Below are positions 34,070 to 44,849 of a stretch of DNA of 64,000 nt, in pieces. The position numbers and the translations under genes were made by a program. The DNA lies in assembly GCF_021869535.1 (NCBI RefSeq), contig NW_026262734.1, positions 81,468,339 to 81,532,338 on the forward strand. Direction: 5' to 3'. The DNA comes from Mytilus californianus. Taxonomy: Eukaryota; Mollusca; Bivalvia; Mytilida; Mytilidae. The notes below the pieces were generated by a model that searched no databases, was not told the DNA's origin, and worked only from the letters and a program-made list of their open reading frames with translations. How positions within the stretch are numbered: position 1 is the stretch's first letter; each line of letters opens with the position of its first letter.

Positions 34070-34560
34070 ACTTGTCAAAAACAAGAAGATCAAAGAAGCC
34101 AGATCATTTAATTTTACATTCAGATATATTAATGATGTTCTTTCCATTAACAATTCAAACTTTTCTGATTGGGTTCAATTTATATATCCTCCAGAACTAG
34201 AAATTAAAGAAACAACAGACACGGCTTCCTCCGTCTCAGTGCCAGAATCTATGACAAACGAGACGATTTTAATTTTGAAATTATCAATTTCCCTCACCTT
34301 AGTAGCAATATACCAACTTCACCTGCATATGGGATATACATTTCCCAACGCATTCGGTATTCAAGATTCAAGAGCTTACAGCTGCTACCCAGACTTTATA
34401 AAACGTCACCAGTGTCTGAGCAGAAAGTTGATAAACCAGGGTTATGTCAAAGAACGTCTCGTCCTTTTTATAAAAAAGTTCATCGGAAGATACCAAGACC
34501 TTGTTGATAAATATTCCGTATCAACTTCACAAATAATACTTGATGGTCTTGAAATATAGA
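34070..34560 (+). pseudogene. 5'-truncated retroelement, C-terminal RT fragment
   Basis: The reading starts inside RT with FNFTFRYINDVLSINN (motif C, here IND rather than IDD), then QFIYPPELEIKETTD, a deletion, IYDKRDDFNFEIINF, and AYGIYISQRIRYSR. After a frameshift it continues KLINQGYVKERLVLFIKKF and GRYQDLVDKYSVS to a stop at 34558. It is the same RT group as the relic at 22205-23236. Everything upstream of motif C is missing, the usual sign of incomplete reverse transcription. Confidence 0.8.
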
Positions 34561-35110
34561 TTCACGGTACTGACGTTGTGTATAATCTTAATTACGTGTT
34601 ATAGTGTTCTTTTATTTGTCTTTGTTAATTATTAACCTTTACTGTTTAGTCCATTTTTGGTAATATCCTTCTGACGTGGCTCGGTACTTATGGATCCCGC
34701 TAATGTGTTGTTGTGCTTTGGTCACTTTTTGTATTTTTGTCTTTCATTTTTGCTTATGTGCTTTGTCAATATGCCATTTTGTTTTTCTTTGTTGACATAT
34801 TTGTTTGTTTTTATAGTGATTAAGATTATAACACAATGTTGACTGTTGTACCCCTTTTTTGACATTTTTACCTATTATGTCTGTTTGTTTTGTTTACACA
34901 TTGTTGTCAATATAATGGAATTTTAGGCGACTGTTATACAAGTGAGAGGTTTAGCTAGCTATAAAACCAGGTTTAATCCACCATTTTCTACATAAAGAAA
35001 ATGCCTGTACCAAGTCAAGAATATGACAGTTGTTTTCCATTCGTTTGATGTGTTTGAGCTTTTGATTTTGCCATTTGATAAGGGACTTTCCGATTTGAAT
35101 TTTTCTTGGA
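34561..35110 (+). repeat. 3' untranslated tail of the truncated retroelement
   Basis: Directly follows the RT fragment and shares the block TTTTAGGCGACTGTTATACA ... GCCTGTACCAAGTCAAGAAT with the inverted copy at 9590-9925. This connects that fragment to the same element family. The frame at 35023-35277 begins inside the tail and has no independent support. Confidence 0.65.
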
Positions 35111-35390
35111 GCTCGGTATTTTTGTTTTCAAAACTAGATACAATTATTCTTAAAAGTCAGGATTCAACAAATGAAAAATTGGAATGTAAACAACAAAAAG
35201 TTTGGTTGGTCCCAATACCAAAATGTAGAGAATATAATTTTGATTCTGAAATACCTTTTCAATGTTGCAGGCTGTAAGAATTGTATAAGAAATATATAAA
35301 GATAGTATAATAAAATGTTGATGACCGATTTGTGAAATGACAATACCGTGTTTAAAAAAAATGATTTGAGGTCTTAAAATTGGTACTTAC

Positions 35391-35431
35391 CCGATATCAA
35401 AATTGCAGTCATCAAAGTTATAGATGCAATT
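35391..35431 (-). CDS. Receptor-like gene, exon 5: first half of the transmembrane helix
   Basis: A 41-nt exon ending at donor G|GTAAGT. Using the acceptor ATCAAG|AATTG it enters in phase 2 from exon 4 and reads Q-IASITLMTAILIS, leaving in phase 1, which fits exon 6 and all later exons. A second acceptor, TTTTTTGAACAG, lies 7 nt upstream (exon 35391-35438, 48 nt) with the better pyrimidine tract. Used instead it reads IKNCIYNFDDCNFDIG, keeps phase 2 and leads to a stop just inside exon 7. Which AG is preferred cannot be settled from sequence. Confidence 0.6.
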
Positions 35432-35439
35432 CTTGATCC

Positions 35440-36355
35440 TGTTCAAAAAATTAATAAGGGAATAAGGAACATGAAAATCAGATACAAAAAAAAGACAAAA
35501 CTTGGTATGATTGTGAAGTCAATCAGACGATTAATACAACAAATAAAACATACCTTTATATATCTATCTATAAATGATATAATAATGAATAAGAACTTAA
35601 TTCATACTCCTTAATCAACAGATTTCATATCAGCAGTTTTTGCAGTTAACATATTTTAAAATTGCATTTTGATTTTGTTATATAGTCCAAAAGGGTCCAT
35701 TTGTAGTAAAAGAAATAAAAGAACTATTACCTGAATGAAAACAAAAATCTTCCTTGTTAAGTAGGTTGTGAATAAATTAATTTTCAAATAGCGTTATAAG
35801 TAGACTGCTTACATAAATGCTATTAATCAAGTAGTAAAATGAAATTTTGTGAAACTAAAACTACTATAATTTCCTAAATTACTAGTTTTTTTTGAAAAAT
35901 AATGAACAAGTTCGACTCATTTTGTTCGTGAAATCTAAATATTAAATCAGATTGTACTCATCGTGGTCCTTCATAACTGAAATGATAAAATAATTTCACG
36001 TTTAATGTTAATTTGGTATGCTCTAAAACCCATGTTGTTCCCTTATCAATGGTTCCGTCGAAGGCAGTGTCTGCTTGGAACCAACACTTAAATGATTGAC
36101 AGAAAATTCAATTAGTTCTATTGGGCATGTTTTAAGTTTTCTATTGTGTGTTTTGTGTACAGTTGTTTGTCTGTTTGTCTTTGTCCTTTTTAGTCAGGCG
36201 TTGTCAGTTTATTTTCGACTTATGAGTTCAAATGTCACTTCGGTATCTTTCGCCTCTCTTTTAAGTTTTGTTTGTCACTTCTGATTTTGCTTCTGTACCA
36301 GACTTGACAGTCTGATTAAGAAATGATGCGGTTTAAACTGTAGTCCTTTAATGTT
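35440..36355. other. Intron, no gene seen
   Basis: AT-rich. The open frame at 36096-36284 is T-rich and has no splice or family support. Confidence 0.4.
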
Positions 36356-36359
36356 TTTC

Positions 36360-36712
36360 TGCAGTCGATTTGATGGCATTCCGTTATGTGGGAAACCATT
36401 GATGGCGTGAATCTGTCTTTCATGACATCCGACGACTTGGTTAGTAGTTGATGTTGCAGTAGTAACCCGTCTCGCAAATGGCATTACGTAATGAAATTCT
36501 ATTAACGTGGCTTGGTCATTATAGGTTGATATGGTCATTAGTAGTCAATAACAAATCCCATATGTTAGTACCGTTGTTGTAAGGACTGTAAGAGGAGTTT
36601 CTGACGTGACATTGTCTAGCAACAGCAGGTTGACGTATTCCTGCCCGTAACATTTTTTTGGCATGATTTAGATTGTATTTCTGTGTCTCGGTAATATGGA
36701 AATGCAACATGT
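36360..36712 (-). pseudogene. Tc1/mariner-type transposase N-terminal relic
   Basis: The minus strand encodes KKMLRAGIRQPAVARQCHV, matching the helix-turn-helix start (usually '..ML.aG..q..VAr.f.Vs...I') of Tc1-like transposases. Decayed DHINL and RNAI blocks follow at the spacing of the 'DR.I....RN' segment. Several stops interrupt it and no catalytic DDE region is visible. Confidence 0.5.
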
Positions 36713-36714
36713 TT

Positions 36715-38040
36715 TTACTGATTGAAGTTTGGGTATGGATTCAACGAAATGGTTCACAAAGAATAAAACCCTAAAAAAATCATGCATGAGTTTTAAATCT
36801 CGCGTTTAGAAATTCGTGCGACGTCAATAATCCGGTATGTTCAAGTACCTCAGGCATGTCATCAGTATGTGAATTTGTGGAAACAGCAAGAAGTATGATA
36901 AGAATGCATAGCAGTTATATAAAGGATAATCATGATTTGGAAAAAACAAATCACGAAAAGATGTGTTGCGTTTTTAAAGTCCGTCAGAATATTACAATCA
37001 TAGGAATTTAATACTGGAAAATATTTGTCGATTATAATAAATCACACTGAGAATAAAACTACTTTTAGTTTAAAAAAGTTTACCTGTTCCTTTCGTTATC
37101 GGTTTCCTAATATCGCTACCTTCTACTTCATCAAGTGTACTGTAAGTTGGTTGACTTCTGTAATACAGTCTGCAAAAAAAGCAATGCATAAGGTTTTTTT
37201 ATGTATTTCAATGTCTTAATTTTTCTGTTACACTTACTGATATCGATATAAAATGCTATTTTTATTATTCATGGTAATCCAGGTCGTTCTACTGTTGTAG
37301 TTGCTGCGGTAATGGTTCGATTCCGTAGCTGAATTACACGGAAGTAGCGATCTTGCCCATGAATCGTTATGCGAGGTCTTCTATTCCTCGGAAGGTCATT
37401 GGCTGAACCAGCCTGTTTGAGTCTATTCCACTGCTAGTGCTCTGGTTAACGGTTAATGTAAGTTCAGATTCATTTGGACTATTCGGCTTGGAAATTATCA
37501 ATAACGACATTTCGAGTGGCAGGGTCCAATTTCGGAAAGGCAGCATTTCAACTTCATGATACAATTAAGGCGACAGAAGTTTATCGATGTCAAAATCTCA
37601 TCAATTGATTAGAAAGAGACAAATCAAGGTAACAAATAGAAAAAAAAAAATTAAAACAACACGTTATAAATTTCATGCAAAAACTCCACAATGATAAAAG
37701 TCAGGTTTCAAATTTAAACCTTGTATAAGCCTAGTTTATCAGTTATATTGACAACGAATTGCCCGTGAAAAACGTTACTGAATATTTGGGGTGATACATG
37801 TACATGGACCATCCATTTCTTAAAGCCACAGTGTACGTTTGGCAAATAGTTAAATCCAATGAATAGGCATTTAGAAGTTGAAACTAACTTTTTAGAAAAC
37901 AATGATTACATTGGCCATTTAGATTTATCTGGTTTATTGCAGAATTTGCATTTTGAAAAAAAATCAGGGGGTTATGCGTTTCTGTTTTTAATAGTATAAT
38001 AATATAAAAAATATTTGATTAAACCTACAAAACTATATAC
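36715..38040. other. Intron, no gene seen
   Basis: A segment at about 37300-37335 (GTAATGGTTCGATTCC) resembles a polymerase III B box and may be an eroded SINE. The open frames at 37367-37564 and 37714-37902 have no further support. Confidence 0.35.
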
Positions 38041-38055
38041 TGAAATGTTTGGGTT

Positions 38056-38215
38056 TGAGCGTTCCTGAAGGTTAATCAAGAAAGGCGATTTGTACGCACA
38101 CAATTAATAAATGATATAATCATTTATGCATTACAACTGTTTTGATTCCAGTGCCACTAACGAGTCCTAAAAAGACGAAACGCGTGTCTGGCGTGCTAAA
38201 TTATAAGCCCGTGAT
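38056..38215 (+). repeat. Two decayed hammerhead repeats in tandem
   Basis: 38056-38100 (GAGCGTTCCTGAAGG...AGAAAGGCGATTTGTACGCAC) is a type 2 hammerhead with a deletion in the catalytic box. 38151-38196 is a type 1 copy: stem I GTGCCA/TGGCGT, box CTAACGA with the required G changed to A, stem II GTC/GAC, GAA, palindrome ACGCGTGT, cut site GTC. The G-to-A change should abolish cleavage. The two types lie about 50 nt apart on the same strand. Confidence 0.65.
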
Positions 38216-38219
38216 ATTC

Positions 38220-38940
38220 AATGATTTTTATTAACGAATGGCTTATTACTTTACAAACGTCTGGTGTTCTATATAATAAAACTAGCATTTTTGATGGGTT
38301 TTTTTTCACCACAGACTTGATATCACTGCTTTGGTCCCGATGGTATATCCTGTAATATCATTGATGCGGTCATTCCCTGTACATTTACTATTCCCTACTT
38401 ATCTTTACCCTTCGAAACTTTAAAATGTTCCTACTTCAAAGCATATATGGCTTTAGCCAGAACTGAAACATACAGTATATAATAAAGTGTATGACTTTTC
38501 AATGTCACACACCGTATTAACTCCCAAATCAAAACATTCCCTTAAGCAGAGCTTTTAGAAAAATATTGGTGTCTATGATTGATACAGGTGTGATCAGGGT
38601 GACGAAATCAAACTATCCTTTGATATATTAGGGATCTCTCTGTTTTATAATAGACTTTTGAAATCCGGAGATTTGAAACGCGCAATATTTGAACTTCCAT
38701 GCAAAGGAATCAAAGACTTTGCTGTCTATATGCATTTCGTGTGTGCTTTTTGTGTATCTTAATATAATTTGAGTGTCGAAAATAATGTTTACGCCGTACC
38801 AACATAAATAAAAAAAAAATTGGCTTCCATTTTTATAACTATGATGTTTAGTAAATCAATAAGAGTAATACAAAATATATATTTATCTGACTTTTTAATT
38901 TCAAAAAGAAAAAAGTTATGTAAAACAATGAAGTTAACTT
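38220..38940. other. Intron, no gene seen
   Basis: No feature supported beyond T- and A-runs. Confidence 0.4.
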
Positions 38941-38942
38941 AC

Positions 38943-39009
38943 TGTGTAATATCAATTTCTTCACAAACAAGCAGTCCATAAGAATCCCCTTTGTTGATGC
39001 ATTTGTAGT
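38943..39009 (-). CDS. Receptor-like gene, exon 4: membrane-proximal cysteine pair
   Basis: A 67-nt exon from acceptor CTATAACTAG to donor CA|GTAAGT, entering in phase 1 and leaving in phase 2. It completes the SPG end of exon 3 with DYKCINKGDSYGLLVCEEID, two cysteines that probably pair. The sequence LSPxDYxC across the exon 3/4 junction fits a pattern I recall in molluscan cysteine-rich receptors, which supports the join. It is followed by the transmembrane exon. Confidence 0.72.
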
Positions 39010-39654
39010 CTAGTTATAGAAAATATATTTTAGATGTTGACTCATAGAAAAGTAAATAATATCGTGTGATGTATCGTGTGGTACATTTAAATTTCAATTT
39101 CATCTTTGTTGATTTTTAAGGAAGTCAAATAAAGTTTATCATTCAGAAACTTGGTATCAAATAGTCTAACTTTAATTACGATTCAGAAGAGCACAGAGAA
39201 AACTTCATTAATTGGTCTCTTGGTTGCTGGATAATTAACTTCGAGTGCTGATTAATTAATCTATTAAATACGGTAACAAATAAATAAGGTTTGGCCGGGG
39301 TGAAGGACAATCTGGACTTCCATTACCAAAAACGTTGTTCCAAGTCTGACTAATGCTTTCTTTGACTTTCTTGAATTGCTAATATAGTTTATGCAGTAGA
39401 AAATGTATTCAAGAACGTATGCTTCCCTAATTATTTATAATTTTCATTTTTGAATTACACACTTCTATTTCAGATGATCAGTAGTTTTATTTTTTATTCG
39501 AAAACAAAAATAAAGTAAATTGTGCAAAAAGAAACTGAAAGCACTTGATTAGTTGCAAGCAAGAAGAAAAAAAAAGTACGAATTGAACTTGAACATAATT
39601 TTGATCAAATAACTTAAAATCTAAGTAAGACTTAATTATGTTGTGTTTACATAC

Positions 39655-39963
39655 CCGGTGACAAAATCTCTCCGTTGCCACAAGTTTTCCTGAAACATGA
39701 ACAGTCTTCCATTGTTGGATCACAGGAACATCTGTTTTTTCTATTTGTCGATAGAAAACTAAAACTCTTTGTATAGTCACACCTGCATTCTCTGTTACTT
39801 CGACTAGTTCCATTACTATTAACAATTTGTCCTTCATCGTTGCATGCTATTTTCTTGAAAATGCAGTCGTTGCCCTGATATGTAGCAAATGAAAATGGCT
39901 GGAATCGGTCATTGGAGCATGGTTTTGTATCAAAATTTCCGCTGTTGACCACTGTTTTATCTC
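39655..39963 (-). CDS. Receptor-like gene, exon 3: main cysteine-rich ectodomain
   Basis: A 309-nt exon from acceptor TTTTTTAG to donor G|GTATGT, phase 1 to phase 1, encoding 103 residues (about 71-174). It carries ten cysteines in the order C-C-C-C-x-C-C-x-C-C-x-C-C, with signatures ACNDEGQIVNSNGTS, ECRCDYTKSFSF and CSCDPTMEDCSCF, and a glycosylation sequon NGT. I recall similar cysteine-rich modules in bivalve predicted receptors, but I know no named Pfam family for them. It resembles EGF or TNFR modules only in cysteine density. The overlapping frame at 39487-39837 is a shadow. Confidence 0.82.
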
Positions 39964-39969
39964 CTAAAA

Positions 39970-41480
39970 AAATATAAAGTATTAATCGGTTTATATAATA
40001 TAGTACAAATACATCTATTGACTAATTGTGAATATAACTATATGGCAGATAGAATACCTATCCTGCCTGTTAGGCACAACTAAAATTTTGAATACTGATA
40101 TATGACAGATTATCCCTCCTAGTGATAACCGCTTTTACAAAACACTGTTTAGAAACTGGATAATTTTTGTGCATAATAAAATATCCAGTAAATCTATACT
40201 ATTAAACGAGAAGACCTCATTTTGTGTGTCGCTTCTCTTCCTTCCCCAATAAATTAATCATCATGCCTCTGTGTCCTATAGGTACCATGCATAGTCGCAT
40301 TTGTCATCCATTCTTATGATTATTCAGTTTGGGTTATTTTGGGAGAAACACGAAGAAAAAGGCGTCCGGATATTGTTTCCGTCATCAGACCGACTTTTAA
40401 GTCATACCCAAAACTTCCGATTTTAAACTTTAAAAGAGGGGGTAAAGGGTTATTTTCGTGCAACGTGTTTTGCCACTTTTTATTTCACGTGCAGCCGTGA
40501 AAAAGGTTCGTTATTCACCGTGTTTCTTGAAATCGATAAAAAGATCAACGTGCAAGAAATTTTTAATTGTTCGCTCATCGTGAAATGGCAATTTTATTTC
40601 GCGTTCTTCCGTGCAGAGACTCCCCCCCCCTTTACTCCCCTCTTTAAACATAATTTTCATAATTACTCGGGGACAGGACAATTATTTTCGCGTTATTCTG
40701 CATGTATACTATGATTATAATCCTATAATATATAGTGACTCTCTATATAATATAACAGTGATCGCCGTGGAGAAGAAACTTGGAATTGATAGTTAATAGC
40801 AAATACACTTTATTTATATTATATGTATGTTCATAGTATACAGAAACGCAAAAATCATGGAATTTAACAGAGAGCAAAAAAATAACGGACTTTGGAAAAA
40901 TGGAGAGGGTTTAAAATCATTGTCCTGTCTCCAAGTGCCTATGACTCAGTTTGATACCGCTTTTTCTGAAATTCTCCAGACATAAAATCTTTTACAAAAA
41001 TTCATCCTACAACAGTTTACATACTTTAAACCTCTAAATACCCGCGATTTCGCGGGTGTGTTCTAGTTGTTATTAAATTTCGAATAGCTGTATCGTACAA
41101 TGAATAATTTAAGATACACGAAAGTATGTAGCCAGAAAACTTATTAAGAAAAAAGAAAAATACTTCTTTACATAATGTCACAAAGTAACACGTCACGTCC
41201 TTAGGAAGTTTGGTTCTTTACAATCAAATAAAACGAGCACTTTGCAGTTTTTAGAAGAAAACCTTCATTTTATGAAACGTTATGCTATGGCAGGAAACTT
41301 CAAATCATTTTGACATCTGTTCAAATGGTTACTAGTATTTGAAAAAAGAGGAGGAAGATACCGAAGGGACAATTAAAATTCATAAGTCGAGAAACTAATA
41401 AAACAATGGCAAAAAAAACGACGAAAAGACAAACAGTCTACAAAACACTTCATGATAAACTAAAGACTAAGCAACATGAA
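39970..41480. other. Intron; mussel GC-skewed repeat at ~40430-40660
   Basis: The stretch 40430-40660 (CGTGCAACGTGTTTTGCCAC, CACGTGCAGCCGTGAAAAAGG, CATCGTGAAATGGCAATTTTA, and a C-run at 40622) is a dispersed mussel repeat rich in CGTG, with possible foldback ends. A palindrome CCCGCGATTTCGCGGG lies at about 41041-41056. No exon seen. Confidence 0.45.
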
Positions 41481-41494
41481 CCAAACCGAAACCA

Positions 41495-41690
41495 AGTGGT
41501 AATCTCATGTGCTTCTTGAGTGCGGGAGGTCGTGAGTTTGAAACCTGGCCGCGTCAAACCAAATGCTGTAATGAAGAGAGGATAAGGCATCCACAACATC
41601 GGGTTCCTTGAATGGGTCGGAAACCGGTATGTTCAAGGTTCCTCGTTATTTTCTAATACTTCTCTGAATTCATTCCGATACTGCTTTGAT
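41495..41690 (+). repeat. tRNA-related SINE, decayed
   Basis: AAGTGGTAATCTCATGTGCTTC followed by GGGAGGTCGTGAGTTTGAAACC (B-box position) and GGCCGCGTCAAACCAAATGC, the same arrangement as the copies at 61665 and 63500. The A box is eroded. Confidence 0.65.
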
Positions 41691-41732
41691 CCATTCAGAT
41701 AAAGTGCCAATAAATATTTGTCTCCAGCGACA

Positions 41733-42245
41733 TTAGACATGGACACATTGGATCAGTGAACCTGTCAATGCAGGTGACCGTTTAACTTTTGAAGAATCGA
41801 ATTCGGTCTTTCGTCCACGTAACTCTTTTTGTATTAAGACAACACGACTATTAATAAAGAACGTATAATGTGAACGAGCATATATTTTTAGCATGATACG
41901 TTGAGATATGCAATCACTACACGATGAGGCAAAAGTTATGTTGCAACTGAGAAATGAGAAATGTGTGCAATTGGAAAACTGAAAACCATATAAATATTTA
42001 GACAACCACGAACAAATCAGAATATTCGTTAATAATTTTGAAGGAAATAATGTTCAAATATGACATTAAATTTGGATAATTTGCATCACAATTTCGATTT
42101 ACATTCCGAAACATGATTGATTCGTGCCAATAGCTGATAAGGAATTGCTTACCTTTCCGAAACAACTCTTAGATCTGTTTTTGTTTTTCCCTTGGTATTT
42201 TTGTCTTTCAACGCACAACACGAGTTTATTAAATAATATTTATCT
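41733..42245. other. Intron, no gene seen
   Basis: The open frame at 41733-42005 (minus) has no splice or motif support. Confidence 0.35.
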
Positions 42246-42249
42246 GGTA

Positions 42250-42612
42250 CCAAAATGCTTTTGGGACATGGATCTTTTTTCCCGGTGGTAAGATGAATTT
42301 TTTCTTTTTTTTTTCTTTAATTTCATTTTGTTTTACTTAATTGTTGTGTTCTTGTTCCTATTTATACGATCTTACAGTAACAGTAAGATATACGTGCTGT
42401 CTCTCTAGCTTATCTTCCACATAAGAATAGAGGAACAAAACGGATCATCTACTGTTATTGTAAGATCGTATGAATAGGAGCAAGAACAAATTAAAGAACC
42501 AAAAATAATTTGAAATATTTGAGAAATTTGAATTTACGTAAAACAAATTTAAACACCAAAATGAAAAAAAAATTTAAAAAAAAGAAGGTTCCATGCCCCA
42601 AGTGCCTGTGAG
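42250..42612. mobile_element. Foldback (hairpin) MITE
   Basis: An inner inverted repeat of about 40 bp, TTCTTGTTCCTATTTATACG at 42350 facing CGTATGAATAGGAGCAAGAA at 42468, continues outwards through T-rich/A-rich arms to TTTTGGGACATGGATC (42259) and its counterpart GGTTCCATGCCCCAAG (42587). The spacer is about 60 nt. Length about 360 bp, non-coding. Confidence 0.6.
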
Positions 42613-43373
42613 TCAAACAATGGAATTCTCTTTTAACGGTTCATTTAGATATTTCTTGAAGCTATGTTTCAAAGTCGACATATTGTGTTTCGAAAGTAAA
42701 TATTCGATAATGAATGTGTAAAAATGTTTTTACTATAATTTCAACGTGTGAGTAAAATACACTTCATTAATCATTTAACAATAAACTAGTACATTATAAA
42801 ATAAGTAAAAAATTTATTTTAAAAACACTTAATTTGTTACATCTTGAAGGGTCATACTTATCCAATTTACAGTAACAGTATCTTTTCAACGTTTATCGCA
42901 TAAACTACCCGGACCATATAAGTATATAGTATACGCATATGGTCATGACCATCCAAATATTCATATGGTCCGGAACAGAAATATTCCTTTCGAAAATGTC
43001 AGTCATCTTAAATTTCATATACCTTTAGTTTCAAAATAGGAAGTGCAAAAAGTGAAATGCACCACGATCATTGATTTCATTGATATTGTAAACATCCATA
43101 TCATTTTATCTTTAAATGTATATGTATTGCTTTTCTTCATTATTTGTTATATAGGTATGTTTGTAATCCTTTGGCAAATGGGCGTAAAGTGCTTTTTTTA
43201 ATAAATAAAGAATTAATTTAAAATTGTAATCAACATTATCACGAAAACAACATTTCAGTTCTGACAAAAACACTTATTTTTTTGTGACCAAAAGTAAATT
43301 TCGAAAGCTTTCATTATTTCAGAAATTTTCAAACTTAATCTTTGTTAACGTAAATGCAACTAGTATTACTTAC

Positions 43374-43542
43374 CGGGTGGTTCAGTTTTGGGTCCACTAC
43401 AGTCTTCTTTATAAATATTGTGTACATAATCAAGCAAGCATGTGTATTTTCTTACAGATGAACATATCGAATTAGCTCTAAGGTGCCAAAGTTGTTCTGA
43501 TGGACATACAGCGTCGTAATATGCATAAATTATACAGCAATG
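43374..43542 (-). CDS. Receptor-like gene, exon 2: signal-peptide end and first cysteine module
   Basis: A 169-nt exon from acceptor TTTTTTAG to donor G|GTAAGT, phase 0 in, phase 1 out, 56 residues plus one base. It begins HCCIIYAYYDAV, continuing the hydrophobic core of the signal peptide from exon 1, then CPSEQLWHLRANSICSS, KYTCLLDYVHNIYKEDC and a short linker GPKTEPPG leading to exon 3. The cysteine spacing and the order CPxxxxWxLRA...C...YxCLLD...C fit a pattern I recall from bivalve receptors paired with the exon 3 module. The frame at 43284-43475 on the other strand is a shadow. Confidence 0.8.
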
Positions 43543-43549
43543 CTAAAAA

Positions 43550-44840
43550 AGTATACAAATATTAAGACTGACATTTCTTTTGTTAATTTGTAACGTGAAC
43601 ATGGTGGAAATAGTATGTTATCACTGATTAAAAGCTACTTGTTTATAATGCAAGGTTTGTATTGCACCTTTCGAAAAAACCTGAAACTAAAAACAGACAC
43701 GAAACAAGAAAGCGAGATTACATATTTCACAAAAGAAGCCGTGTGGATAGTTTTATATTTTGATATTACAAAAAGAGGTTTGATTATAATCTATAAATTA
43801 CAAAGTCTCCCAAAACATAAACTGGGCTTGTGCATAAAGAACTACAGTAAATTGTGTTGACTTCCTATGTGGCATAGAATTTTATTATTTGCACCCGTCT
43901 AGATTCTGATAATACAAACAAAAATCAACAGGGGTACAATAAAAACAAAGGAAAAAAGTACAAAAAGGCTACAGTTTGGACTCTTAAATTCGAAAATGAA
44001 AAGTATTTTGTACCTATCGTGTAGTATCCCTCAGAAGTTCACTAAAGATCTAAAATTTGTATCATTTTTTTAAATTTTGTCATACTTTCTGCTTTCGATG
44101 CAAAACTGCCAAAATAGCTTTGTTTCGATAGCTTTTCATTTATATTTGGATCAGTATATTTCATTACGAAATGTTTTCTACAAAAGCGTTAATATCGGTA
44201 ACATATCATGTTGGTTAAGGCAAACAAAATGTAGGCTAATCTGGTGGAGAGTTGTCTTATTGGCAATTATACCACATCTTCTTATTTTTGTAATATTTAA
44301 TTTTGCCAAAAAAAAAAAAAAAAAAACGATAAAACAAGTGAAATGAATGAGAATTACATTTATATATGTTATGAGTCCGACGCACTATTCTGGATTTACC
44401 TTCATCGCGAACGCTGAAAGCCATAAATTTGAATGCCAAGGATGTATAAATACAGAAACATATGAAGAGCTATATGACCACAGGGGACCTTAATATAATA
44501 GCCAAATTTATCTAACGTCTTTTTCCGAGCGGGAGTTGGTATCTTCAGAAAATACATGAATTGGAGCAGATTTTCGCAGGGATGGATTTCTATTCCAGAA
44601 AGAAGTTTGTAAATAAGAAGAATTAGCACTTTTACAGTAAAATAGAAATGGGATTCCTAAAAAAAAGGGGGGAGGGATGGTGGAAGGTGGTCGACCTTGG
44701 TTGAATGATGAAGATAAGATGCATGTATGCATCATGATAGCTGCAAAGTTTGAAGCTATAATCAGTTAATTTGTTCATTTAACCATTTCAGTGGCATGGA
44801 ACTCCCCAAAAAATGATGCGTATCATTTTGACAAAAACCC
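43550..44840. other. Intron; family A fragment and type 2 hammerhead relic
   Basis: 44225-44290 is a minus-strand 5' fragment of family A (AATTATACCACATCTTCTTATTTT). 44376-44417 is a minus-strand type 2 hammerhead whose box reads GCGATGA instead of CTGATGA. An A-run lies at about 44309-44327. No exon seen; frames at 43615-43860 and 44077-44346 lack support. Confidence 0.5.
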
Positions 44841-44849
44841 TCCAGTTAT

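Noticed and set aside
39487..39837. 116-codon minus-strand frame overlapping exon 3
   Set aside because: Different frame from the cysteine-rich exon; it runs past the donor at 39654 into intron and loses the conserved cysteine pattern.
44402..44735. Two 75-codon minus-strand frames
   Set aside because: They overlap a hammerhead repeat relic and purine-rich low complexity and have no splice or family support.
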